Shown: piece after piece, positions 7,782 through 17,577 of the stretch | Layout: each line of letters starts with the position of its first letter | Position numbering within the stretch: the stretch's first letter is position 1 | Origin: DAOTWC01 sp048499435 | GTDB lineage: Bacteria; Chloroflexota; Anaerolineae; Aggregatilineales; Phototrophicaceae | Length of the DNA stretch: 64,000 bases | Assembly: GCA_048499435.1 (NCBI GenBank) | Contig: JASNZW010000002.1 | Location: 186,001-250,000, forward strand | Direction: 5' to 3' | Made by a program: the position numbers and the translations under genes | Notes under the pieces: generated by a model | Seen by the model: the letters and a program-made list of their open reading frames with translations, nothing else | Databases searched by the model: none | What the model was told of the DNA's origin: nothing

Positions 7782-9767
7782 GTGGCCGAAACATTTGCCT
7801 TTAAAGCCGAAATTCAGCAGCTTCTCAACATTCTGGTGCACTCGCTCTACACCGAGCGCGACATCTTCCTGCGCGAGCTGATCTCGAACGCCTCTGACGC
7901 GCTCAACCGCATCCAGTTCGAGCAGCTCACCAACGCCGACGTGCGCGACGCCGACGCTGAGCTGTACATCGAGATCAGGCCGGACGAAGCCGCCGGCACG
8001 CTCACGATCAGCGACAGCGGCATCGGTATGACGCAGGCTGAGCTGGTGGACAACCTGGGCGTGATCGCCCACAGCGGCGCCAGAGCCTTCATCGAGGCGA
8101 TGGGCAGCAGCAGCGGCGTCACCGCGCAGGACGTGATCGGGCAGTTTGGCGTGGGCTTCTACGCCGTCTTTATGGTGGCGGAGCGCGTGCGCGTGGTGTC
8201 GCGTTCCTACCGGCCCGACGCCGAAGCCTGCGCCTGGGAAAGCGACGGCGGCGACAACTACACCGTCGAGCCTGCCGAGCGCGAGGCGCGCGGGACCGAC
8301 ATCATCATCTACCTGAAGGACGATGCCAGAGAGTATTTGCAGCCCTGGAAGCTCAAAGAGATCGTGCGCCGTCACTCGGACTACATCGCCTTCCCGATCT
8401 ACGTCGCCGGCGAGGAAGAGCCGGCCAACAGCCAGACCGCTATCTGGCGGCAGGACCCGAAAGAGGTCAGCGACGAGCAGTACAGCGACTTCTACCGCAG
8501 CCTGACGCTGGACTTTCAGCCGCCGCTGCACCATCTCCACCTGCGCGCTGACCTGCCGCTTCAGTTTTACGCGCTGCTCTACATCCCGGCCAGCGCCGAG
8601 GCGTCCCCCTTCGCCCTGCGGCGCGAGCCGGGCCTCAAGCTCTACGCGCGCAAAGTGCTGATCGAGGAATACAACAAGGACCTGCTGCCGGAGTATCTCC
8701 AGTTTGTGCAGGGCGTGGTGGACAGCGAGGACCTGCCGCTGAACGTCAGCCGCGAGAGCGTGCAGGCCAACCGCGTCATGGTCAACCTGCGCGGCGCGCT
8801 CACCGGGCGCGTGCTCAACGACCTCAAGCGGCTGGCGAAGAACGACACGCCGCGCTATCTCGACATCTACCACGCCTTCGGGCGCTTCATCAAACAGGGT
8901 GTGGTGGTGGACGCCGAGCGCCGGGCGGAGATCGAGCCGCTGCTTTACTTCCCCACCACCAAAGACGACGACCCTGACGAGCTGCACACGCTGGCCGATT
9001 ACGTGGGCCGCATGGTCCCCCGGCAGACGGACATCTACTACGTGATCGGCGGCGATTTTCACAGCGCGCGCCGCAGCCCGCACCTGGACGCCTTCCGCCG
9101 GCGCGGCATCGAAGTGCTGTACTTCACCGACCCGATTGACCCCTTCCTGCTGCTGGGCCTGACGGAATTTCAGGGCCACAAGCTGCGCAGCGTGGACGAA
9201 GCCGACATTGACCTGCGCGACATCGGCGCGGAGCAGCCCGACACGACGCCGCAGCTTGAGCCGCTGAACACGGGCGCGTTCAGCGCGGTGCGCGAGCGGG
9301 CCGCCGCCGTCCTGGGCGCGCGCGTGCGCGCGGTGCGCGAGAGCAAAACGCTCAGCGCCAGCCCGGCGCGCCTGGTGAGCGACGACAGCGCGCCGCAGCG
9401 CAACCTGTTCCGCATCAACCGCCTGCTGGACCGCGAGTACGAGCTGCCGGTGAAAACGCTGGAACTCAACCCGCGCCACCCGCTGTTGCACAACCTGAGC
9501 GCCATGCTGGAGGCCGCGCCCGACAACCCGTTAATTGACGTGGTGATTGAGCAGCTTTTTGAGACGGCGCTGCTTCAGGACGGCATCCACCCGGACCCGG
9601 CGGCGATGGCGCAGCGGCTGCATTTGCTGCTGCAGGCGGCGACCGGCCCCGCGCCCGCCGCGGACGCGCTGCGCGCCGCGCTCACGCCGCGCCCGGCGGC
9701 CGCCCCGGAAGCTGAGGAAGGCGGCGCGGCTGACGAAGCTGACGAAGCTGACGCCAGCGACGCTTGA
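7782..9767 (+). CDS. htpG: Molecular chaperone HtpG (Hsp90)
   Basis: ATP-dependent dimeric chaperone in the cytoplasm. From the chosen GTG the protein has about 661 residues. The GHKL ATPase domain shows FLRELISNASDALNRI, DSGIGMTQAEL and the lid glycines QFGVGFYAVFM; the middle domain includes LPLNVSRESVQ; the C-terminus is a helical dimerisation region with an acidic Glu/Asp/Ala tail. GTG at 7782 (reading M-AETFAF) aligns with the family N-terminus and has a GGGGG run about ten bases upstream. A GTG at 7734 is in frame but lacks a ribosome site. No CIRCE element is visible upstream. Confidence 0.97.
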   Translation: MAETFAFKAEIQQLLNILVHSLYTERDIFLRELISNASDALNRIQFEQLTNADVRDADAELYIEIRPDEAAGTLTISDSGIGMTQAELVDNLGVIAHSGARAFIEAMGSSSGVTAQDVIGQFGVGFYAVFMVAERVRVVSRSYRPDAEACAWESDGGDNYTVEPAEREARGTDIIIYLKDDAREYLQPWKLKEIVRRHSDYIAFPIYVAGEEEPANSQTAIWRQDPKEVSDEQYSDFYRSLTLDFQPPLHHLHLRADLPLQFYALLYIPASAEASPFALRREPGLKLYARKVLIEEYNKDLLPEYLQFVQGVVDSEDLPLNVSRESVQANRVMVNLRGALTGRVLNDLKRLAKNDTPRYLDIYHAFGRFIKQGVVVDAERRAEIEPLLYFPTTKDDDPDELHTLADYVGRMVPRQTDIYYVIGGDFHSARRSPHLDAFRRRGIEVLYFTDPIDPFLLLGLTEFQGHKLRSVDEADIDLRDIGAEQPDTTPQLEPLNTGAFSAVRERAAAVLGARVRAVRESKTLSASPARLVSDDSAPQRNLFRINRLLDREYELPVKTLELNPRHPLLHNLSAMLEAAPDNPLIDVVIEQLFETALLQDGIHPDPAAMAQRLHLLLQAATGPAPAADALRAALTPRPAAAPEAEEGGAADEADEADASDA

Positions 9768-9795
9768 GCGCCGCCGTTTTCCACCCTGGCAGCAA

Positions 9796-9829
9796 AACGC
9801 CCCCGGCTCACTGTGAGCGCGGGGGCGTT
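9796..9829. terminator. Bidirectional intrinsic terminator (htpG / PA14 gene)
   Basis: AACGCCCCC (9796-9804) pairs with GGGGGCGTT (9821-9829), and an inner GCTCAC/GTGAGC stem extends the hairpin. TTCTCGTTTT follows on the plus strand and TTTTGCTG on the minus strand, so it can end both convergent genes, which stop at 9767 and 9852. Confidence 0.9.
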
Positions 9830-9851
9830 CTCGTTTTCGCTGTGCCGGCTG

Positions 9852-11651
9852 TCAGGCCGTCACGGGGATGCGGTTCAGGTCTGGCGTGCCCTGCATGACG
9901 CCGTACACGCCGATCACCCAGCCGACAATGCCGTTGTAATCCACCTGCCACCAGGTGGCGTCCGCGTTGCGGCCCACGACGGCGGCGCTTTCGCCGGCGC
10001 GCATGGTAGTAAGCTGGCGGAAGCGGGTCGCCGGGCCGCCGCGCACATTAACGTTGAAGGCCGCCACCACGTTATAGCCGGTGGGCGCGGGCTGCACGCC
10101 GGTTGAGGGCGCGTTGCAGACGGCGTTGGCGGTCTGCACGTACCGGCCCGACACCCAGCCGACCGTCCCGTTCACGTTAAGCTGCCACCACGTCCGGTCG
10201 GTGTTGCAGCCGACGATCGGGTAGGTCTCGCTGCGGTTGATCTTGGTCAGAATGTCCGCCGTCGCTGACGGGCCGCTGCGCACGTTGAGGCGGAAAGCCG
10301 TCACAGTCGCGGTCCCGCCGGCGGCGCCTGACGGCGGCGCGGGCTGGGCAGTGCCGAGCGGGGCGAAACTGAACTCCAGGTAGGTCGCGCCGGTCAGCTC
10401 CAGGTATTCAACCGTGATCGTGTGCGAACCCGCCGCCAGATTGACGTCGGCGGTGTATGTCTGGCCGGAGGCGCTGCCCCAGGCGTTGACCGCGAGCGCG
10501 CCGTTGACGAAAACGCGCACGCCGTCGTCGGCCTTCGCCGTGATGCGGTACGTGCCCGCCGCGTAATTCTGTGTGCTCACCCAGCGCACGCTGAAGTTAT
10601 CCGGCTGGATGCTGGGCAGCGGCGAGCCAGCGCCCCAGTTGCCGCCGGGCGCGCCTACCGAGACAATCGCGGCGGGCGTGCCGGACAGGTTGGTGTTGTT
10701 GAAGTAGTAGCCCAGCCACGCGCCCCCGCCGACCGGCGGCGCGGCGGTTGGCGGCGGCGCGCTTATTGAGACCAGGTTGAACTCGATGTAAGCGTCGCCC
10801 GCCGCCTCGAAGTATTCCACCACCACGTTGTGCGTGCCGGCCCCCAGGTTGATATCGGCGCTGTAAGTCTGGCCTGAAGCCAGCGTCCACTGGTTAATCA
10901 GCAGCGTGCCGTTGACAAAGACGCGCACGCCGTCGTCCGCGCGGGTGGTGATGCGGTAGGTTCCCGCCGCCAGGCCGAGGTTAGCCGTCCAGCGGGCCGA
11001 GAAGTTGTCCGCCGGGATGCCGGGGCCGGGCGCGCCCGCGCCCCAGTTGTTGGTGGGGCTGCCCTCGCTGCGCACCAGCACCGGCGTGCCGAACAGGGTC
11101 GGGTTGGTGAAATACTGCGCCGTCCACTGGCCAGACACCGACGGCGGCGGGCCGCTGATCGGGAAGTTAGGCCCTGACGGGTTGGTGGCCAGGTTGGCCC
11201 AGGTGACGTAGACGTAAGCGTCGCCGGTCTGCTCGCGGTAGTCCACCTGAATGTGATGCGAGCCAGCGGCCAGCGTCACGTCGGCGCTGACAAGCTGGCC
11301 GACAGCCGCGCTGTCAAAGGTGTCGATCAGGGGCTGATAGCTGAAGTCAATGGTGATGCGCACGTTGTCGTCGGCCAGCGCCCAGAAGCGATACGTGCCC
11401 GCTGGCAGGAACACATCCGTCGCCCAGCGCGCGCTGAAGCTGTCAGCGCCCACGCCTTCGCCGGGCGAGCTGCCCCCCCAGTTGAAGGCGATGGCGCTGT
11501 CCTGCCGGCTGAACGCTGGCGCGCCCAGCAGGTATTGGTTGTTGTAAAACTGTCCGGTCCAGACAGCCCCGTTCTGCGCCGCCGCCGGCGCTGTCGCCAG
11601 CGCGCCGAAAGCGGCCAGCAGCAGGCCGATCACGATAAGTTTGCGCCACAT
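9852..11651 (-). CDS. Secreted protein with three PA14-like and two SH3b domains
   Basis: 599 residues. The first 26 are a signal peptide ending AAAQ. Three PA14-like beta domains follow (about 28-155, 172-305, 312-430), each opening with W-G-YFNN-type motifs and containing the pattern FSARW...AGTYR...ADDGVRVFVNG; the first copy has diverged (ALADDNVRI). Two bacterial SH3 domains occupy about 445-515 and 525-595 (RLNVRSGPSA, NVNVRGGPAT). PA14 units bind glycans in several known proteins and SH3b units bind cell wall, so a surface carbohydrate-binding protein is likely; no catalytic domain is visible. AAGGAG lies nine bases before the ATG. The 270 bases upstream are AT-richer and probably hold its promoter. 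Confidence 0.88.
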   Translation of the reverse strand: MWRKLIVIGLLLAAFGALATAPAAAQNGAVWTGQFYNNQYLLGAPAFSRQDSAIAFNWGGSSPGEGVGADSFSARWATDVFLPAGTYRFWALADDNVRITIDFSYQPLIDTFDSAAVGQLVSADVTLAAGSHHIQVDYREQTGDAYVYVTWANLATNPSGPNFPISGPPPSVSGQWTAQYFTNPTLFGTPVLVRSEGSPTNNWGAGAPGPGIPADNFSARWTANLGLAAGTYRITTRADDGVRVFVNGTLLINQWTLASGQTYSADINLGAGTHNVVVEYFEAAGDAYIEFNLVSISAPPPTAAPPVGGGAWLGYYFNNTNLSGTPAAIVSVGAPGGNWGAGSPLPSIQPDNFSVRWVSTQNYAAGTYRITAKADDGVRVFVNGALAVNAWGSASGQTYTADVNLAAGSHTITVEYLELTGATYLEFSFAPLGTAQPAPPSGAAGGTATVTAFRLNVRSGPSATADILTKINRSETYPIVGCNTDRTWWQLNVNGTVGWVSGRYVQTANAVCNAPSTGVQPAPTGYNVVAAFNVNVRGGPATRFRQLTTMRAGESAAVVGRNADATWWQVDYNGIVGWVIGVYGVMQGTPDLNRIPVTA

Positions 11652-11922
11652 ATCTTCTGCTCCTTACTTTAACGGCCGCCCGGTGTTAGGCGGCGCGCAT
11701 CGCTCTCACAGCTCACAAAGTTGTGTGTGTTTACAGTTTAAGCGGGCGACGTTAGAAAAGCGTTGTGCCCCCAACTCTTTTTAACTATAAACCAGGGCGC
11801 GCGGGCGCGATGGACGGGCGCTGTACCCCTGCCTGACGCTTGCCTGACGCCCGCGGTGCGCTTATGATTGGCGGCGCAGTTCGCGCCGCCGCGCCCGCCC
11901 GCCAAGGAGTCGTGTTACCGCT

Positions 11923-12570
11923 ATGATCGCTATGCTGCTGGCCGCGTTCGTTATTGGGGTTGTCGTCGCCATTCCGCCGGGGCCAGTCACCATCGCCACC
12001 GGCCAGCGGGCTATCGCCAGCGGCTTCTGGCCGGCGTTCGTGTTCAACCTGGGGTCAGTCACATCCGACGCGCTTTACGCTTTCGCCGTGTACTTCGGGC
12101 TGGCGGCGCTGCTCACCCAGAGCGTGCCGCTGCGGCTGGCGCTGTGGGCGCTGGGCGGGGCCTGGCTGTGCTGGCTGGGCCTGGGCGCGATCCGCACGCG
12201 CATTGAGCTGACCGCCGGGGACGGGGCGCAGCCCGCCGCCGCCGGCTGGCACGACTACCGCGCCGGGCTGCTCATCACGCTGTTTAATCCGCTGACGGTT
12301 ATTGGCTGGATCGCGCTGGCGGGCAGCTTCTTCATGCGCTGGGACACAAGCTGGCCGCCGCTGGAAACGGCGGGCGCGCTGGCTGTCGCGGCGATGCTGA
12401 TCGGGGCGCTGGCCTGGGTGGTGGTGCTGGCGCTGGCCCTGAGCGCGGCGCGCCGGTGGGTCAGCCCGCGCGCGGTGCGCGTGGTGTCGGCGGCCAGCGG
12501 GCTGGCGCTGATCGGCTACGGCCTCAGCGCGTGGTGGGCGGCGCTGACGCTGCTGCTGCCCCCGGCGTGA
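11923..12570 (+). CDS. LysE/RhtB family exporter
   Basis: A 215-residue inner-membrane exporter of the LysE superfamily, whose members expel amino acids such as lysine, threonine or homoserine lactone. It shows the N-terminal GVVVAIPPGPVT motif in the first helix region and the second conserved element FNPLTVIGW, with about six hydrophobic helices. The AAGGAG Shine-Dalgarno is 13 bases before the ATG, slightly long; an in-frame ATG three codons later is possible. It is monocistronic, and its last 47 bases overlap the convergent glycosyltransferase gene. Substrate unknown. Confidence 0.88.
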   Translation: MIAMLLAAFVIGVVVAIPPGPVTIATGQRAIASGFWPAFVFNLGSVTSDALYAFAVYFGLAALLTQSVPLRLALWALGGAWLCWLGLGAIRTRIELTAGDGAQPAAAGWHDYRAGLLITLFNPLTVIGWIALAGSFFMRWDTSWPPLETAGALAVAAMLIGALAWVVVLALALSAARRWVSPRAVRVVSAASGLALIGYGLSAWWAALTLLLPPA

Positions 12571-13993
12571 GCGCGGCGTGCCGCGCCCGCCAGCGCCCCG
12601 CCAGCCACACCAGCGCCCAGGCTGAAAAGAGGAAGAACAGCGGGTCGGTCGGGGCGCGGTAGCGCGTGGACGGGTGGAAAACGACGTAAACGGCGGTCAT
12701 GCTGAGCTGCGCGAACCACAGCAGCGAGACCTCACGCCAATAGCGCGCGCTGGCGGCCACGCCCACCAGCCCCAGCGCGAACAGCCCGCCCCAGTAGACG
12801 CGGTGCAGCGTGCGCCCGATTTGGTCGAACAGCGGCGTTGAGTAGGCTTCCACCGGGTCGCCTGCCGGCAGGCCGGTCATCGCCATGCCGCCCGCGCCGG
12901 TTTCGATTGTGACGTTGCCCTGGTAGTCAATGGGCGGCAGCTCGCCCGCCACTGGGTTGAAGCGCGGCGCGATATCAACGCTCCAGTGCACCAGAAATTT
13001 CGTCCACAGCAGCTCAGGGATGCGCGCCGGGTTATCGCGCAGGTAGCCCAGCGCCAGCGCGAAGCGCTCGGCGTCGGCCTCGCGGCTGTACGGGTCCGCC
13101 GTTTGCAGGTCAGGCGCGGTCCACTGCACATCGTAGCCGGCGCGGAACACCGGCACGGTCAGCGGGTTGTTGCCCTGCCAGAAGTTGGCGCCGCTGGTGG
13201 TCGTCATCGGCACGAAGGCGTCGTACACGGCGTAGTTGCGGGCGATCCAGGGGGCCAGCACGCCCGCGCCGATCAGCGCCACCGGCAGCAGCCGCGCGAC
13301 GGTCTGGCGCAGGCTGAGCCGGAACAGAAACCAGACGCCCGCCAGCGCGGCCAGCGGCGGCGTGATGGGCCGTGTCAGCAGGCCCAGGCCCAGCGCCAGC
13401 CCGGCCAGCGCGGCCAGCGCCCACCCGGCGCGGTCCATGCGCGGGCGCGCGCGCAGCAGCACCAGCAGCAGCAGCAGGGCGTACAGCCAGACCATGAAAA
13501 ACGGCGTGTCGATCAGCGTCAGGTTCTGGAACACCAGGTACGGGTAGAGCGCGTAGAACAGCCCGGCCAGCGCGCCCACCCACGCGCCGCGCGGGAACAG
13601 CCGCCTGCCGATGTGATAGAGCATAACGATGCAGGCCGCGTCCAGCAGCGTGTGAAACAGGCCCACCTGCCAGTGGCCGCGCCCGAAAACGCCGTAGACC
13701 AGCGCCAGCGCGTAGCTGTACAGCGGCGGGATCGCCGCGTCGGGCACGCCCGGCGCGCGGCCGTAGACGCCGGTCGCCAGCAGGTTCTGCGCGTAGGCGT
13801 CGTAGGCGTCGGAGCCATGCACCGCGCCGGTCTGGTCGAAGGCGAACACCTGCGGGAACGCCAGCAGGACGGCCACGCGCACGATCACGGCCAGCAGCAG
13901 CACGGCGGGCAGCAGATACGGCTCCAGCCGGCGGGGCGCTGGCGGGCCGGTGGCAGCGGATACGTGTGAGGAAATCGTCTCAGTCACCTGCAC
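12524..13993 (-). CDS. GT39-like (ArnT/PMT) membrane glycosyltransferase
   Basis: 489 residues with about eleven membrane helices. After the first helix comes the acidic loop GSDAYDAYAQNLL, where GT-C enzymes place their catalytic aspartate, then PPLYSYALALVYG and GLLTRPITPP, which are typical of family 39/83 proteins that transfer sugars from polyprenyl phosphates. The C-terminus ends HPSTRYRAPTDPLFF, again typical of the group. It is the last gene of a four-gene operon with the methyltransferase at 16645; its start overlaps the upstream gene by 14 bases. It probably glycosylates proteins or lipids at the outer face of the membrane. Confidence 0.82.
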   Translation of the reverse strand: MQVTETISSHVSAATGPPAPRRLEPYLLPAVLLLAVIVRVAVLLAFPQVFAFDQTGAVHGSDAYDAYAQNLLATGVYGRAPGVPDAAIPPLYSYALALVYGVFGRGHWQVGLFHTLLDAACIVMLYHIGRRLFPRGAWVGALAGLFYALYPYLVFQNLTLIDTPFFMVWLYALLLLLVLLRARPRMDRAGWALAALAGLALGLGLLTRPITPPLAALAGVWFLFRLSLRQTVARLLPVALIGAGVLAPWIARNYAVYDAFVPMTTTSGANFWQGNNPLTVPVFRAGYDVQWTAPDLQTADPYSREADAERFALALGYLRDNPARIPELLWTKFLVHWSVDIAPRFNPVAGELPPIDYQGNVTIETGAGGMAMTGLPAGDPVEAYSTPLFDQIGRTLHRVYWGGLFALGLVGVAASARYWREVSLLWFAQLSMTAVYVVFHPSTRYRAPTDPLFFLFSAWALVWLAGRWRARHAALTPGAAAASAPPTTR

Positions 13994-15731
13994 GGTGCAA
14001 AATAAACAGCGTGAACGGCTGCTGCGGGTTAGCGTAGGCCGGGTAGACCGCTTCCTGCGCGAACCCCTCAGCCCGGCACGCCGGTAGTGTAGCGCCGCCG
14101 ACGCGAATGTGCCAGACCTCAGCAGCTCCCCTCGCCAGGCCAGTGGGCCGGGAGGTGAGGCTCAGCAGGGCCGCGCACGCATCGCGCACAACCGTCACGC
14201 CCGCCGCAGCGGCGGTTTCGCCGTCCGGCAGCGCGTATATCACCTGCCCGGCCTCGACCGCCAGCCGGGCGCGCGCCTGCCGCGCCTGGGCCGCGCCCGG
14301 CGCTTCGATGATGAGCAGATCGGCAGCGTCTGTGCCAAATGTCAGCGGCGGCGTCCTGCCGAACACGGTCAGGCGGCTGTCGGCCAGGGCGCTGGCGCGC
14401 TCGTAATTTGCTTCAGCGCGTTCGGGCCGGTGAGTGATGAGGTCGAAGCAGGCGTCGCGGCGGTCAACGGGGTAATTGAGCAGGCAGTCTGACCACGCCT
14501 GAATTTCTTCCGTGGTGGCGGGGTAAAACGGCTGCGGCTGCGACTGGGTGTTGGCCGGGACGTACAGCACAGCCAGCGCCAGCGCCGCCACCCCGTTGAG
14601 CGCCAGCAGCAGCCGCGCGCCCGTTCCGCGCCGCGCGGCGCGCAGGGTGCGAACAACCGCGACCAGCCCCAGCGCGATCAGCCCCAGCCAGAGCCAGTTA
14701 GCCGAGACAACGTAGCGGTCGGTCAGCGGGGCGCTGCGGTCGAAAATCCAGTTGCGGCCCAGCGCGGTCGCCGCCGCCGTGCCGACGCCGAACAGCGCCA
14801 GCGACAGCCACACGCCCACCGTTTGCCAGTCACGCTGGCGGCGCAGCAGCCATACCGCGTTCACAGCCAGCAGCGCCAGCCCGCCCGCGCCGATGAGCGC
14901 CGCCAGGTCGAAGGCGCTGCCGGCGGTGTCGAACGGCACGAAGGGCGCGCCGAGCATCGCCAGCACGAAACCGGCGTGGTTCAGGTTCTGGTTCTGCGGG
15001 CGCACCGGGCTGAGCTTCAGGTCGTAGTTGGTGAAGTACAGCGCGATCACGATGAGGAAGATCAGCAGCCAGACAATCTGGTAACGGGGCTTGCGGTAGC
15101 CGCGCACATACATGCTGACGAACAGCACCGGCCACACCAGGAAGCCGGGAAACAGCGCGAAGGTGGCGCCGACGCCCGCGGCGGCTGTCAGAAACAGCGT
15201 GCGCCAGCGCACCGGCAGCCGGCAGAGCAGCCACAGCGCCAGCGCCAGAAAGACGAACAGGAAAAACCACACGTTGAGAAACCCGGCGCGCCACATGTTG
15301 TCCTGGCGCAGCGAAAACGTCAGCAGCGCGAACGCCAGCAGCCCCGGCCCGGCGGCGGCGGGTTCCTGCGCCCGCAGGATATCCACCAGCAGCAGCGCGC
15401 TGATAACGGCCAGCGCGATGCCCGCGTACAGCTCCACGCGGATATCCCAGCCGGTGACGGCGGCGTTGAGCGCGGTCAGCGCCTGGCTGAAGAAGATGCG
15501 GTGGCTGGTGTGCTGCTGAAACAGGTCGGCGGCGGTCAGCGTGCCGTCGGCGGCGCGGGCGGCGACATCCACCGAGCTGTGATCGGGGAAGTCGCCCCAG
15601 GCGGATGACCACTGATCGTTCAGCGGAAAGTTGTAGATGTAGGCGCTGTTGTGCGCCAGCATCAGCAGCAGCGGAATCAGGCTGGCCAGCGCCAGCAGCA
15701 GGTTACGGGGTTGACGCAGCCAGCGCATCAT
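13980..15731 (-). CDS. Large membrane protein, GT-C-like, unknown
   Basis: About 583 residues, strongly hydrophobic, with roughly eleven predicted helices and a soluble C-terminal part of about 150 residues. The first loop has FPLNDQWSSAWGDF and then LFQQHTSHRIFFSQALT. This acidic-W ... QH-xx-HR-F/I layout recurs in GT-C-like membrane proteins of glycan loci, so a glycosyltransferase-like role is plausible, but no named family is certain. I start at ATG 15731 (MMRWLRQPRN); longer in-frame starts exist and one TTG has a GGGGG run before it. It overlaps the upstream gene by 29 bases, suggesting translational coupling. Confidence 0.68.
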   Translation of the reverse strand: MMRWLRQPRNLLLALASLIPLLLMLAHNSAYIYNFPLNDQWSSAWGDFPDHSSVDVAARAADGTLTAADLFQQHTSHRIFFSQALTALNAAVTGWDIRVELYAGIALAVISALLLVDILRAQEPAAAGPGLLAFALLTFSLRQDNMWRAGFLNVWFFLFVFLALALWLLCRLPVRWRTLFLTAAAGVGATFALFPGFLVWPVLFVSMYVRGYRKPRYQIVWLLIFLIVIALYFTNYDLKLSPVRPQNQNLNHAGFVLAMLGAPFVPFDTAGSAFDLAALIGAGGLALLAVNAVWLLRRQRDWQTVGVWLSLALFGVGTAAATALGRNWIFDRSAPLTDRYVVSANWLWLGLIALGLVAVVRTLRAARRGTGARLLLALNGVAALALAVLYVPANTQSQPQPFYPATTEEIQAWSDCLLNYPVDRRDACFDLITHRPERAEANYERASALADSRLTVFGRTPPLTFGTDAADLLIIEAPGAAQARQARARLAVEAGQVIYALPDGETAAAAGVTVVRDACAALLSLTSRPTGLARGAAEVWHIRVGGATLPACRAEGFAQEAVYPAYANPQQPFTLFILHRAGD

Positions 15732-16635
15732 TGCCACGTTTATGTTTTGACCGTCTGTCAAAAAGCCCCCGGATATAGACAGCAGCCGGGAACACAACCG
15801 TCAGTTTCAACGCTTCCCATCCATACACCGTGAAAAGGAAACCGGTGTTACCCAGCAGGCCCAGCGCGCCGACAGGCAGCACCAGCAGCATGATGAGATC
15901 GCCCTGCTGGAAATAGGGGGATGTCAGCGCCAGCGTCGCTGTGATGCCGGTCAGGGTGCGCGGCAGCCGCAGCCACAGCAGCAGCGCCAGCGGCCCGACC
16001 CACTGCCATAAGGACATATTGCCAGAGGTATTGGCATTGCCTGCCGTGTTGATGATATCCTGCGGCCACCCAGGGTAAAGCGCCAGTGAAGCCACCACCA
16101 CCAGCAGCAGAATCAGCAGCGGGCGTGGATGTCGCCCTTCGAGCAGCCAGACCGCCAGGCCAAGCGGAAGGCCTGACTGCATCTTGCCAGCGGCCAGCGC
16201 CCAGGCTGTGCCCGCCAGCAGCCAGCGCTTGCGCCGCATGCTCCACTGCATCAGCGCCAGCGCGCCGGCCACAATACCGACAATGTTGCCGTACCACAGC
16301 ACGCTTAGCATCTGATAGCTGAACAGGGCGATAAACAGGTTGCCCCGGAAAACGCGCGTCGCCCACCACACACCAACAACGTTGGCGACCGAAAACAGCA
16401 GATAGCCCACCGGCAGCGGCAGCAGGCTCAATACCTGAAACAGCGGTATGAGCCAGTAGCCATACAGAAAAACGGTGAAATCAGGGCTGGTGCGATCTGT
16501 GACAGCGGCGATATAGGTGCGGTAGTCCGGCGCGATCACGCCCGTCAGGGCGAACACAACCGACAGCCCCAGCACGAACAGCAGCGCGAAAGCCCTGCTC
16601 AGGTTCAACAGCCGTTCTGTGTTCGTGTCCGTCAT
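15703..16635 (-). CDS. Polytopic membrane protein, possibly GT87-like
   Basis: 310 residues and about nine membrane helices. A short acidic loop follows the first helix (APDYRTYIAAVTD), and KMQSGLPLGLAVWLL lies in the middle; GT87-type mannosyltransferases show a K/Q-rich motif at a similar place, but the resemblance is weak. It lies 9 bases after the zinc-finger methyltransferase and overlaps the next membrane protein, so the operon supports a role in lipid-linked sugar transfer. Its base composition is slightly less GC-rich than its neighbours. No confident family assignment. Confidence 0.6.
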   Translation of the reverse strand: MTDTNTERLLNLSRAFALLFVLGLSVVFALTGVIAPDYRTYIAAVTDRTSPDFTVFLYGYWLIPLFQVLSLLPLPVGYLLFSVANVVGVWWATRVFRGNLFIALFSYQMLSVLWYGNIVGIVAGALALMQWSMRRKRWLLAGTAWALAAGKMQSGLPLGLAVWLLEGRHPRPLLILLLVVVASLALYPGWPQDIINTAGNANTSGNMSLWQWVGPLALLLWLRLPRTLTGITATLALTSPYFQQGDLIMLLVLPVGALGLLGNTGFLFTVYGWEALKLTVVFPAAVYIRGLFDRRSKHKRGNDALAASTP

Positions 16636-16644
16636 CGCCCCGGC

Positions 16645-17577
16645 TTAGCGCTTGCGCGCGGTGATGGCCACGATGTCGAAGGGGTTGATGTAAGCGGCGC
16701 GTTCCGACAGTTTAAACGTGCGCTCAAAGACTGCCAGCAGGCCCGCCAGCCGCGGGAAGTACATGCCCAGCCGGTCAATGAACAGGCGCAGCGTCACGTA
16801 TTTGCCCACGTGGCGCACGTTGAGCACGTCGAAGCCGGCGGCGTTCAGCAGGCGCGTCAGCGTTTGGACCGAGAAGTAGTAGATGTGTTCCTCTGACAGC
16901 TTGAAGCCCACCCAGCGGCGGCCCGCCAGCCGCGCCGGAACGCTGCCCACGTCGGGCGTCGCCAGCACGATCACGCCGCCGGGGCGCAGCAGCTCAGCCG
17001 CGCGCTGCACGTAGGCTTTGGGGTCCGGCACGTGTTCGATCACATCCCACAGCGTTACCAGGTCGTAGCCGCCGCGCGGCAGATCAGCCTCCGTGAGCGA
17101 GCCGAGATGCGCGGTAAGGCCGAAATGTGCGCGGGTGTACTCAACCGCGAACGAGGACACGTCCAGCCCTTCAACCTGCCAGCCGCGCTGGCGCGCTTCG
17201 TCTATGAAGAAGCCGGCGGCGCAGCCCACGTCAATCAGGCGGCCCGGCTGGATAAAGCGCTCCAGGTGCCGCAGCCGGCGGCGCGCCGTGCGCCGGATGT
17301 TGTTTTCGTCTTTCACGTAATCGCTGTAGCCCACCACGCCAGACTCGCCGTTGTGGAAGTAGGTTTCGCCGTAGAGCGCGTACAGCTCAGCGGCGTCAGG
17401 CCGGGGGCTGACGTAGACCAGGCCGCAGTTCTGGCACTCGACCAGGCCCAGGCCGTTTTCCGGGCAGAATGGGCGGCGGTCAGCGCTGCCACACAGGTTG
17501 CAGGGCACGTGCCGGCGCGCGACATCCTGCGCGACGCGCGGCGAGGCAGCGGCGGAGTCAGGGGTTTGTTTTACCAA
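16645..17577 (-). CDS. Zinc-finger class I SAM-dependent methyltransferase
   Basis: 310 residues. The N-terminus has two CxxC pairs (PCNLCGS and ECQNCGL), forming a zinc ribbon as in methyltransferases of glycan clusters. The Rossmann core follows: motif I LIDVGCAAGFF, an acidic residue in VEGLDVS, and YDLVTLWDVIEHVPDP, then LRPGGVIVLATPD. The C-terminal part SEEHIYYFSVQTLTRLL is characteristic of the Methyltransf_23-type group. The start is a TTG with AGAGG eight bases upstream. It is the first gene of the operon running to 12524 and divergent from a GT2 gene, so it probably methylates a sugar or lipid-linked intermediate. Confidence 0.85.
   Translation of the reverse strand: MVKQTPDSAAASPRVAQDVARRHVPCNLCGSADRRPFCPENGLGLVECQNCGLVYVSPRPDAAELYALYGETYFHNGESGVVGYSDYVKDENNIRRTARRRLRHLERFIQPGRLIDVGCAAGFFIDEARQRGWQVEGLDVSSFAVEYTRAHFGLTAHLGSLTEADLPRGGYDLVTLWDVIEHVPDPKAYVQRAAELLRPGGVIVLATPDVGSVPARLAGRRWVGFKLSEEHIYYFSVQTLTRLLNAAGFDVLNVRHVGKYVTLRLFIDRLGMYFPRLAGLLAVFERTFKLSERAAYINPFDIVAITARKR

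Noticed and set aside
13980..15797. Starting the membrane protein at 15797
   Set aside because: The extra residues lie deep inside the upstream gene and have no family similarity; ATG 15731 gives a typical short N-terminus before helix 1. A TTG in between cannot be excluded.
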